Shown: in pieces, positions 1-5,630 of the stretch | How the letters are laid out: each line of letters starts with the position of its first letter | Numbering within the stretch: the first letter of the stretch is position 1 | NCBI GenBank assembly: GCA_021827465.1 | Contig: JAKAVX010000075.1 | Coordinates: 1-9,071 of the forward strand | Origin: Deltaproteobacteria bacterium | Lineage (GTDB): Bacteria > Desulfobacterota_B > Binatia > Binatales > Binataceae | Length of the DNA: 9,071 nucleotides | Direction: 5' to 3' | The notes under the pieces: model-generated | What the model was told of the DNA's origin: nothing | Seen by the model: the letters and a program-made list of their open reading frames with translations, nothing else | Database searches by the model: none | Position numbers and translations under genes: made by a program

Positions 1-645
1 CATTGCGGCGATCTCGCTGCGGAAGATGCTCAGCCTGAGTTCCGGGCTGAGATCCTTCAGCCAAAGTATAATCGGCACGAACATGGCCACGCCGAGGAAA
101 CCCGTGATCCAGATTTGCGACTGCCAGGTGTGGTAGATGGGCAACGTCTGTCCAGCGATGAAGTTGGCCAGAAAGTTTGCTCCAACGGGCCCGATCGTGA
201 ACAGACCGAAGGCGAGTGCGCGGCTCAAGCGCGGCGACATGTCGCGCACCAGCGCCGCTCCCGCGCCGGCCATCAAGCCGCCGACTACGCTCATCAGGGT
301 GCGGACGATTATGAAGCTCAGCACGTTGTGGATGAGCAGGTTGGCGAATACCAGCACGATCACTGCGGCAAGGCACGCGTCAATAATGACCACGCGGCCG
401 AATCGATCGGCGAGCGGACCGCCGAAGAAGGCTGAGATCGCTGATATCGCCACCGCAAAGCTGATGAAGCCGCCGTAGCCGAGCATGCTCATGTGGATGT
501 CCGGCAAAAGAAGCGGCAGAAGCGGTGCGAGCTGGAACTCGTAGGAGGCGAGCACGGTCGCGAGCACCGTGAGCAGCACGAGTCCCCATCGATGCGCTCC
601 GTGGGGATACTCGGTCAGCGTGCGAGCCTCGGTGAACGTGCTCAT
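1..645 (-). CDS. Major facilitator superfamily transporter, N-terminal 215 residues (runs off left edge)
   Basis: A secondary transporter of the inner membrane; the substrate cannot be told. Translating the minus strand from the ATG at 645-643 gives 215 residues with no stop before the window edge. Six hydrophobic segments are visible at about residues 20-38, 57-75, 85-103, 109-132, 142-164 and 177-196, which is the first half of a 12-helix MFS fold. The hallmark motif A loop between helices 2 and 3 is present as GGPLADRFGRV (75-85). R115 and the glycine-rich stretch after it fit helix 4 of the family. The start is supported by a GGGAGG ribosome binding site (plus-strand 650-655) four bases upstream. 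The gene is divergent from the biotin-carrier gene, with about 210 bases between them in which I saw no other gene or clear promoter. The C-terminal half lies outside the window, so the subfamily is open. Confidence 0.9.
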   Translation of the reverse strand, partial: MSTFTEARTLTEYPHGAHRWGLVLLTVLATVLASYEFQLAPLLPLLLPDIHMSMLGYGGFISFAVAISAISAFFGGPLADRFGRVVIIDACLAAVIVLVFANLLIHNVLSFIIVRTLMSVVGGLMAGAGAALVRDMSPRLSRALAFGLFTIGPVGANFLANFIAGQTLPIYHTWQSQIWITGFLGVAMFVPIILWLKDLSPELRLSIFRSEIAAM

Positions 646-857
646 CGTGCCTCCCGCTCCGGCGCTGAAAACCTGCGCGGACGTGTCTTTGCGATTAAGG
701 AATTGCCGGCCGGCGAGCCCCTTCGCCGCCGTTTCTTCCTCTACAGCCAAACCGGCTGCTTGCTCAAGCCGAAAATCACGGCGCGCGGCTGGTGCTCGCG
801 GACACGGTCCTGCTAAGAGGTCGAAGCGGCAAGCGGAGAGCAGAGGGAAGACGCGAA

Positions 858-1070
858 ATGGACCTCAGAAGCCCGTCGGTGGGCAAGGTGCTGAGACTGT
901 CGGTGGAACCAGGCGCGGAAGTGACTCGCGGCCAGGAAGTTCTGGTGATCGAGTCGATGAAGGTCGAGATTCCGATCAAGGCAAGCGCAAATGGACGAGT
1001 GAAGGAGTTCCGAGTAGCTCCCGGCGAGCAGATCCAGCGAAACGCCGTCCTTGCCGTTCTTCAGGCGTAA
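858..1070 (+). CDS. Stand-alone biotin/lipoyl carrier protein (BCCP-like), 70 residues
   Basis: A small carrier domain that would hold a covalently bound biotin (less likely lipoate) on a swinging lysine for an acyl-CoA carboxylase-type enzyme in the cytoplasm. The whole protein is one barrel-sandwich hybrid domain: an N-terminal PSVGKV strand, the hairpin with ESMKVE around residues 32-37, and the closing GRV..F.V.PGEQI half. K35 is the predicted modified lysine, and the neighbouring M34 fits the biotin consensus (A/S)MKM better than a lipoyl DKA-type site. The residue after the lysine is V rather than the usual M. The length matches the roughly 70-residue free-standing carriers known from actinobacteria and deltaproteobacteria. 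The ATG is chosen because GAGGGA (843-848) lies nine bases upstream; a longer version from the GTG at 792 adds residues without domain character. No carboxylase gene is adjacent, so the partner enzyme must be elsewhere. Confidence 0.85.
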   Translation: MDLRSPSVGKVLRLSVEPGAEVTRGQEVLVIESMKVEIPIKASANGRVKEFRVAPGEQIQRNAVLAVLQA

Positions 1071-1104
1071 CCGTGAAGCGTCCGCGCGCACGACGCCATG
1101 CGCA

Positions 1105-2184
1105 TTAGGCCCTGTAAACTTCGGCGCTGTCGAGGGCACGTCCGCGCGCGTCTTCGCCACCCACGATTAAAATCTGGCCGTTCCTGAGCAGCGTCGCGGT
1201 GTGAAAACTTCGCTCGATAGCCATGTCGCCGACCGGCGCGAACAAGTCCGCATCCGGATCGTACTCCTCGGTGCTGCGCAGCGAACCCCTTGTGTTGAAA
1301 CCGCCGCTTAGAAGCACGTCGTTGCTTTGGGTCAATGTCGCGGTATGGTTGGCGCGCGGATGACTCATGCCCGAGGTGATGAGCCTGAACGAATCGGTCG
1401 CGGGCTCATAGGTGAAAGCTTCTTCCAAAACCGAGCCGTTGACGCTTACGGAGCCGGCGATCAGCACGGTGCCGTTGAGAAGCAACGTCGCCGTATGGAA
1501 ATTACGGCCGGCAAGTTGTGAAGTACAACGAGTAAACTCCCGGGTCGCTATATCGTACAGCTCGGCGCCTGGAGCCGAGGACGCGTCCGGCCCGTCTGCG
1601 AATCCGTTGTAGGCGTTCCCGTGAACGCCGCTCTGCCTGATGTTTTCGCCGCCGACTATCAGCACCTTTCCATTGGCGAGCAGCGTCGCGGTGTGATTGG
1701 CGCGCGCGGCCACCATTCTCCCGGCCGCGGTGAACGTCCGGGTTACGAAATCGTAGATCTTGGCCTCCAAGAGCAAGCCACCGTCGTTCTGGCCGCCGGC
1801 AATCAGCGCGGTGACGTTCGGAAGCATGGTGCTCGTATGGTTGACTCGCGGGTGAGTCAAGCTGGGGCCGGGCAGGAAGCGGCCGCTGGAGGGTTCGTAT
1901 ATTTCGGTGCTCTTCAACACCTTTCCGCCGAGGCTCTCACCGCCGATGATGAGGACGGTGCCGTCCGGAAGCAGCGTCGCGGTATGGCCGTCGCGGGCGA
2001 CGCGCATCGTCGCCGTCGGGGTGAAGGTTCCGCTCGCTGGTTCATAGATTTCGCAACCGGCGAGCGGGACACCCAACAGGTTCCTGCCACCAGTGATGAG
2101 GACGGTGCCGTCATCGAGCAGCGTCGAGGTATGCCCCACACGCGCTATCATCATGCGGCCGACCATCCTGAATGATCTGTCCAC
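1105..2184 (-). CDS. Kelch-repeat seven-bladed beta-propeller protein
   Basis: Unknown function; the fold is a kelch-type propeller likely to mediate binding. Seven copies of a unit with the core H-T-(A/S)-T-L...G..LI.GG and a following (E/A)xY(E/D)P...F strand occur. Using the GTG start, the repeat histidines are at residues 18, 67, 116, 164, 230, 280 and 328, a period of 48-50 residues. Repeat 4 is stretched to 66 by an insertion rich in G, N, A and D. The last unit ends at EVYRA without its closing strand, while the N-terminus begins DRSFRMVGRM, which resembles that missing strand; the two ends probably close the ring. The GTG at 2184 has GGAG eight bases upstream. A longer frame reaches a TTG at 2307, adding 41 residues with no propeller or signal-peptide character; an ATG at 2166 is also possible. 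No signal peptide is visible with any of these starts, which is unusual because many bacterial relatives are exported. It is convergent with the biotin-carrier gene and divergent from the activator gene. Confidence 0.8.
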   Translation of the reverse strand: MDRSFRMVGRMMIARVGHTSTLLDDGTVLITGGRNLLGVPLAGCEIYEPASGTFTPTATMRVARDGHTATLLPDGTVLIIGGESLGGKVLKSTEIYEPSSGRFLPGPSLTHPRVNHTSTMLPNVTALIAGGQNDGGLLLEAKIYDFVTRTFTAAGRMVAARANHTATLLANGKVLIVGGENIRQSGVHGNAYNGFADGPDASSAPGAELYDIATREFTRCTSQLAGRNFHTATLLLNGTVLIAGSVSVNGSVLEEAFTYEPATDSFRLITSGMSHPRANHTATLTQSNDVLLSGGFNTRGSLRSTEEYDPDADLFAPVGDMAIERSFHTATLLRNGQILIVGGEDARGRALDSAEVYRA

Positions 2185-2378
2185 GTGCAGAGCTCCGAAA
2201 CCTGATCGAATGATACGCGTCTCAGAACAATGGGTAAAATGATGGATACTACAGTCTGCGGGGGCTCTAAATGGTCCTTCGTTCGCTGTTTGCGGTAAGG
2301 ATGGCAATGTTCCAGAATGCGGATTGGGGATGACAGGTTGCCGCTTCGGGGGAGTGTAAGGGTGGGAGTGGCAGTTAC

Positions 2379-3908
2379 GTGGAAGCGACGGAGCATCGTT
2401 CAGAGCACCTGAACAGTGGAACTGCGGGTGATGTCCATCCTGACGTTTTTTCCCCCGGTTTTGCTAACTCACCATCGAAGGGAGCCACGCGCGGTTCGAG
2501 TTATGTGGATCCGGCCCTTCTTTCTCTGGTTCTTGCGACGGTAAAAGCCCGGCGCGAGCAGGTGTTGCAGCAATGGCGCGCGTTGTACGTCGAGCACTTC
2601 GGCAAGCACCGAACCCTTTCCGATTCCGAATTCGACGCTGTGGCAGGCCGCTGCGTGGACTCGCTGGACACGCCGAGCAAGGGCGATGGCAATGTCGTCG
2701 CGCTGGACAAGGACCGCTGCTGGAGGAATTTCGCAAGTCACGGAGTGCCCTTCTCCGAGACGATGGTCCTGTCTCGCCTGTTCGAGGAAAGCGCCGCCGC
2801 GATCGCCGAGTCGTGCCTGCCAGCACAGGCGCAGGCTTATCATAATCTTCACAATTTCGCCCATTGTTGGCTCCCAACGATCGCTGAAACCTATTTCGCC
2901 ACCTGCTTGCCGACTGCGTCGTCGGTTTGCGCCGCCTGCCGGCCTAACCCATGTTGCGGGATGGTCGGCGCGAGCGAGCCGATGCTGCGGCTTTACGAGC
3001 GGATTGAGGCGGTGTCGCAGACTCGCGGCACGGTGTTGATAATTGGTGAAACCGGAGTCGGCAAGGAACTGGTGGCGCGCGCGATCCATGACAGCAGCGC
3101 GGACCGCGATGCGTCTTTCGTGGCGCTCAATTGTGCGGCGCTGCCCGGCGATCTAATCGAAAGCGAGTTGTTCGGCCACGTGCGCGGCGCGTTCTCGGGC
3201 GCGGACAATTCCATGCCCGGACTGTTCCGGTCCGCCGAACGCGGCACGCTGTTTCTCGATGAGATAACCGAGATGAGCGTGGGTGCGCAGGCGCGAATGC
3301 TGCGTGCGCTGCAGGAGCATCGCGTGCGCCCGGTGGGCTCGACCTCCGAAGTTGCGGTGAACGTGCGGGTAATCGCCTCGACCAATCGAGATCCGCGCGA
3401 GGCGGTTGAGAGCGGGCATCTGCGCGAGGATCTCTACTACAGGCTCCAGGCCGCGGTTATCGAGGTGCCATCGCTGCGCGAACGGCTCGAGGATTTACCG
3501 GCGCTAATCGAACACTTCATCACGACGCTCAGCCAAAGGAACGGACGTTCGGTGGCCGTCCGCGCGGTCAGCGAAGAGGCGATGCGGGCGATGCGGGAGT
3601 ACCAGTGGCCGGGTAACGTCCGCGAGCTGTCCAACGCGATCGAAACCGCGCTGACTTTCGGCACAGGCTCGGTAATTACGCTCGATGACTTGCCGCCCTC
3701 GGTCACGGGCCGGCCGCCGGAGGAGATTGCGCTCGCCCGACAGGTGGAGAGCCTGGCCGAAACCGAGCGCGACCTGATTCGGCGTGCTCTCGGTTCGAGC
3801 GAGGGTAATCTGTCGGCGGCGGCTCGCCTGCTCGGCATTTCGCGCAAACGGCTCTACGCGAGGATCGCCAAGTACGGTCTCGCCTCCTGGGCGAAATCCA
3901 ACCTCTAA
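2379..3908 (+). CDS. Sigma-54-dependent transcriptional activator (AAA+ / Fis-type HTH) with Cys-rich linker
   Basis: A bacterial enhancer-binding protein that would use ATP hydrolysis to open sigma-54 RNA polymerase complexes. The 509 residues divide into: a mainly helical N-terminal sensory region (about 43-170) with no receiver-domain signature, perhaps of the RsbRD-N kind; a cysteine cluster (C176, C184, C187, C192, C193); the AAA+ domain (about 195-425) with Walker A GETGVGKE (223-230), sigma-54 contact loop GAFSGA (270-275), Walker B GTLFLDE (289-295), sensor I STNRD (334-338), the LREDLYYRL arginine region (348-356) and sensor II WPGNVREL (410-417); and a Fis-type helix-turn-helix at 477-501. 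The contact loop has S where GAFTGA is usual, a conservative change. The GTG start is the only start in frame after the preceding stop and has GGGAG ten bases upstream. The downstream gap carries a -24/-12 promoter and a dyad of suitable geometry, so the adjacent cytochrome genes are the likely target. Confidence 0.93.
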   Translation: MEATEHRSEHLNSGTAGDVHPDVFSPGFANSPSKGATRGSSYVDPALLSLVLATVKARREQVLQQWRALYVEHFGKHRTLSDSEFDAVAGRCVDSLDTPSKGDGNVVALDKDRCWRNFASHGVPFSETMVLSRLFEESAAAIAESCLPAQAQAYHNLHNFAHCWLPTIAETYFATCLPTASSVCAACRPNPCCGMVGASEPMLRLYERIEAVSQTRGTVLIIGETGVGKELVARAIHDSSADRDASFVALNCAALPGDLIESELFGHVRGAFSGADNSMPGLFRSAERGTLFLDEITEMSVGAQARMLRALQEHRVRPVGSTSEVAVNVRVIASTNRDPREAVESGHLREDLYYRLQAAVIEVPSLRERLEDLPALIEHFITTLSQRNGRSVAVRAVSEEAMRAMREYQWPGNVRELSNAIETALTFGTGSVITLDDLPPSVTGRPPEEIALARQVESLAETERDLIRRALGSSEGNLSAAARLLGISRKRLYARIAKYGLASWAKSNL

Positions 3909-3916
3909 TCCATTTT

Positions 3917-4005
3917 GCGCGCGAATTGGCAGGCTGTCCAAAAGGAAACAGTCTGCTTCCGCAGCCCGGTGAAGTGGCGCGTAAGGTAGCAATCGATTCG
4001 CGCGC
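3917..4005. repeat. Perfect 10-bp inverted repeat enclosing 69 bases
   Basis: GCGCGCGAAT at 3917-3926 is exactly mirrored by ATTCGCGCGC at 3996-4005. Read as RNA, the helix could extend inward by T-G, G-C and G-T pairs to 13 base pairs. It encloses the shorter 3929-3956 stem. It begins eight bases after the activator's stop codon, so it could be a folded 3' untranslated region, or a pair of protein-binding half sites. There is no T-run after it, so it is not a standard intrinsic terminator. I do not recognise a known riboswitch class in it. Confidence 0.55.
3929..3956. promoter_or_regulatory. Dyad with TGT-N10-ACA core: candidate upstream activator sequence
   Basis: GCAGGCTGT (3929-3937) and ACAGTCTGC (3948-3956) form a nine-base dyad with one mismatch (a G-T pair if read as RNA), separated by ten bases. 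The TGT-N10-ACA core has the geometry known for NifA upstream activator sequences, and Fis-type activators commonly bind such dyads. Its centre (3942.5) lies about 124 bases upstream of the start of transcription predicted from the -24/-12 promoter at 4041-4056, in the usual enhancer range. It sits directly downstream of an activator gene of the right class. Binding is inferred; the same sequence could simply be a stem-loop. Confidence 0.45.
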
Positions 4006-4021
4006 CGAACCAAATTTACGC

Positions 4022-4045
4022 TGCCGATGCATTTGAAAATCGGCA
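4022..4045. promoter_or_regulatory. Perfect 7-bp dyad with 10-base spacer overlapping the -24 element
   Basis: TGCCGAT (4022-4028) and ATCGGCA (4039-4045) are exact reverse complements around ten bases. The right arm contains the GGCA of the -24 element of the predicted sigma-54 promoter, so a protein bound here would compete with sigma-54 polymerase. The spacer length equals that of the 3929-3956 dyad, but the arms differ in sequence. A stem-loop in a read-through transcript is the alternative; no T-run follows. Confidence 0.4.
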
Positions 4046-4056
4046 TGAAGGTTGCG
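4041..4056 (+). promoter_or_regulatory. Sigma-54 (-24/-12) promoter
   Basis: The sequence CGGCATGAAGGTTGCG carries the invariant GG (4042-4043) and GC (4054-4055) exactly ten bases apart. It also has the flanking CA, the G at the seventh consensus position and the TT before GC of the consensus TGGCAYGNNNNTTGCW. Departures are C for T just before GG and G for A/T after GC. Transcription would start near 4067, about 58 bases before the ATG at 4125. Position between an activator gene and a cytochrome cluster supports it. Confidence 0.6.
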
Positions 4057-4124
4057 AACTAAGCCTAGACTTTAGAAGGCATAGGCCGCGACGGCGCGAC
4101 TCGATCACGAGACGGTGAGAGCGG

Positions 4125-4403
4125 ATGTCGAATGGGCAGGGCACCGTGTGGAAAGGATGGCTAGTGTATCATAGCGGCGGCCAGCAGGGTTACCGGCACG
4201 CCAGCACCCATGCTTTCCACGGACTTGCCTGCACCGATTGCCACATGCGCGCCGTGAACCCGCGCCTCAACCTCGCGGTCGCGAACGAGGTGAACCGCTA
4301 CGATGCATCAGCCTACCGACTACGTAAGCTTTACGAGTCAAGTATAGATACCCGTTGCAGTGCATACACGATCCTTAGTTCACGATTACATCACGGATCC
4401 TGA
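4125..4403 (+). pseudogene. Fragment of a c-type (probably multihaem) cytochrome
   Basis: A 92-residue open frame whose residues 26-42 read like the interior of a multihaem cytochrome: a histidine-rich approach (HASTHAFHG) followed by CTDCHM, a CxxCH haem-binding site. Upstream W, Y and G residues (about 9-24) also look like a real protein. After about residue 62 (NRYDAS) the sequence loses this character and becomes serine- and arginine-rich. There is no signal peptide, which a haem-binding c-type cytochrome needs for maturation outside the cytoplasm, and the frame starts just after an in-frame TGA (4116-4118). I read it as the remnant of a larger gene that lost its ends. In another frame, 4348-4488 could encode about 46 residues with the fragments ITDPESAMEG and FTRYLTAW, resembling a cytochrome c C-terminus, perhaps part of the same decay. 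An alternative is a genuine short protein expressed from the sigma-54 promoter 58 bases upstream. Confidence 0.4.
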
Positions 4404-4561
4404 ATCGGCGATGGAGGGTTTCCAGCTCGAACGTCCTTCGACTTGCGCACGGAGCGAAGATTTCACCCGCTATCTTACCGCGTGGTGAAGAAGGCCGATT
4501 CAAAGTGAAGGCGAACAATGTAATCGATGATTGGTTTCATCTGAAAAGGAGATTCTCTCGG

Positions 4562-4918
4562 ATGGAATGTCGAAAATGGTTGCTGAATGCGCTGGCAGTG
4601 GGCGCATTTACGGCTTCGCTGGTCGTTGTGATGCCGGGATATACGCAAGCGCAGAACGTCAAGGATATCTACGCAAAGGAATGCAAAAGCTGCCATGGCT
4701 CGACCGGCAAGGGTGACGGACCTGTCGGCAAGCTAATTAATCCGAAGCCCACGGACTTCGCCGTCTCGCTCAAAGGCAAAAGCGACGCCTGGATCGCCAA
4801 GGCGATCAAGGGCGGCGGTCCGGCAGTGGGCGAATCAGATGTGATGCCAGGCTACGGCGACCTGAGCAATCAGCAAATAAAGGAACTGGTCGACTATATA
4901 AAGAAGTTCAGTTCGTGA
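4562..4918 (+). CDS. Periplasmic monohaem cytochrome c (class I type)
   Basis: A small soluble electron carrier exported to the periplasm. The 118-residue precursor starts with a signal peptide: basic residues at 4-5, a hydrophobic stretch at about 7-24 and a probable cleavage after A30 (YTQA, then QN). Haem attaches covalently at CKSCH (41-45), followed by the common G-x-G-x-GDGP stretch (46-54). M95 in the VMPGYGDLS motif is the likely sixth haem-iron ligand, and the last helix (IKELVDYIKKF) is typical of class I cytochromes. The ATG at 4562 is chosen because AGGAG (4547-4551) lies ten bases upstream and the signal peptide begins here; a GTG at 4505 would add 19 residues in front of the signal. 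It is followed after 13 bases by the tetrahaem quinol dehydrogenase gene, so it is the probable electron acceptor of that protein, or passes electrons to an unseen reductase. Confidence 0.92.
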   Translation: MECRKWLLNALAVGAFTASLVVVMPGYTQAQNVKDIYAKECKSCHGSTGKGDGPVGKLINPKPTDFAVSLKGKSDAWIAKAIKGGGPAVGESDVMPGYGDLSNQQIKELVDYIKKFSS

Positions 4919-4931
4919 TGGAGCGTCTCAC

Positions 4932-5432
4932 TTGAGTGCCCGCGAAAAATGGCTTCTGCTGTTCATCCTAGGCATCGGCCCGTTATTGCTGGTCGTGGCC
5001 ACGTTCGGCCTGTCGTTCAAGAGGGCTGAAACATTGCGGTTTTGCTCCGACTGTCACACGATGACGCCATGGATTGCCGATCTGGAGGATCCCCACAGCG
5101 AGTCGCTGGCCGCAAAGCATTATCGCAACCGATGGATTCTCCACGATCAGTGCTACAACTGCCACGTAAATTACGCGTTCCTGGGGCCGGTGGAGGCAAA
5201 AATCGGCGGTCTGAGGCATATTATCGCTTATTACACCCGGTACGGAATGCGTAGTCCAATCAAGCTCTACGAGTCGTTTCCCAATGGAAATTGTCTGCGC
5301 TGTCACGAGAATTCCGCTATGTGGCGGAATAACCCAACGCATCGGGCAATCATTGCTCAATTGCGCAGCGACAAGCTGAAATGCATTTCCTGTCATGGTC
5401 CGATACACACGCCGAAAGGCCTTAAGGGTTAA
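4932..5432 (+). CDS. NapC/NirT/NrfH-family membrane-anchored tetrahaem cytochrome c
   Basis: A quinol dehydrogenase of the cytoplasmic membrane that takes electrons from quinol and hands them to periplasmic redox partners. Its 166 residues contain one N-terminal membrane anchor (about 7-27) and four haem-binding CxxCH motifs at 38-42, 74-78, 121-125 and 151-155. The first is followed by T-M (CSDCHTM), the CxxCHxM arrangement in which, in NrfH, the methionine ligates haem 1. The length and haem count match NrfH (about 160 residues) better than NapC/NirT (about 200). The start is a TTG with GGAG (4920-4923) eight bases upstream; the next in-frame ATG falls inside the first haem site, so a TTG start is needed to keep the anchor. 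Spacing of 13 bases from the preceding gene and 6 bases to the next points to one operon. No nrfA-like catalytic gene is adjacent, so I withhold the symbol nrfH. Confidence 0.88.
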   Translation: MSAREKWLLLFILGIGPLLLVVATFGLSFKRAETLRFCSDCHTMTPWIADLEDPHSESLAAKHYRNRWILHDQCYNCHVNYAFLGPVEAKIGGLRHIIAYYTRYGMRSPIKLYESFPNGNCLRCHENSAMWRNNPTHRAIIAQLRSDKLKCISCHGPIHTPKGLKG

Positions 5433-5438
5433 GCTCTC

Positions 5439-5630
5439 ATGCCCACGACTATCGAGATAGCGTTTATTCTGACTGGTCTCGGCCTGTTTGCGACGATACC
5501 CTGCCTGTTGGACACCACGCCGATAACCATGACGGCGTTCTTCTTTCTCGGGATCCCGTTCCTTATGGCGGGCTTTATCGTTTATCTGTACACGGTGATA
5601 AGAGATCTGCGCCGGCACGGCGTGATGTAG
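5439..5630 (+). CDS. Small two-helix membrane protein of the cytochrome operon
   Basis: A 63-residue protein I do not recognise. It consists almost entirely of two hydrophobic segments, at about residues 6-23 and 31-53, joined by a short loop (LLDTTPIT). A basic tail (RDLRRHG) predicts that both ends face the cytoplasm. There are no haem motifs. The ATG lies six bases after the stop of the tetrahaem cytochrome gene, with AAGGG overlapping the end of that gene as a possible ribosome binding site, so translation is probably coupled. The context suggests an accessory or assembly subunit that helps anchor the quinol-oxidising complex, but that is inference. Its TAG directly abuts the stop codon of the convergent nitroreductase gene. 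Confidence 0.75.
   Translation: MPTTIEIAFILTGLGLFATIPCLLDTTPITMTAFFFLGIPFLMAGFIVYLYTVIRDLRRHGVM

Noticed and set aside
115..478. Plus-strand frames opposite the transporter
   Set aside because: They are antisense to a clear MFS protein with motif A and six membrane segments.
569..1108. Plus-strand open frame of 179 codons overlapping the transporter start and the biotin carrier
   Set aside because: Arg/Ser-rich with no domain character; the carrier protein in another frame explains the region.
2328..2341. GG-N10-GC spacing before the activator gene, as a possible autoregulatory sigma-54 promoter
   Set aside because: Only GG and TTGC match; the CA and G consensus positions between them are wrong, so chance is as likely an explanation.
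2469..3089. Minus-strand frame of 206 codons inside the activator gene, with others at 3437-3847 and 3504-4046
   Set aside because: Antisense shadows of a gene with all AAA+ and HTH motifs intact.
3929..3956. Intrinsic terminator for the activator gene
   Set aside because: The stem-loop is good, but it is followed by TTCCGCAGCC with no T-run.
3971..3990. Second sigma-54-like site GTGGCGCGTAAGGTAGC
   Set aside because: The GG and GC are 11 bases apart instead of 10, and the TT before GC is missing; the site at 4041-4056 is better.
3909..4020. Known riboswitch (cobalamin, c-di-GMP or TPP)
   Set aside because: The segment is foldable, but I could not match the conserved core sequences of any of these classes.
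4983..5618. Minus-strand frame of 211 codons opposite the tetrahaem cytochrome and small membrane protein genes
   Set aside because: It has no recognisable motif, while the plus strand encodes four CxxCH motifs in one frame.
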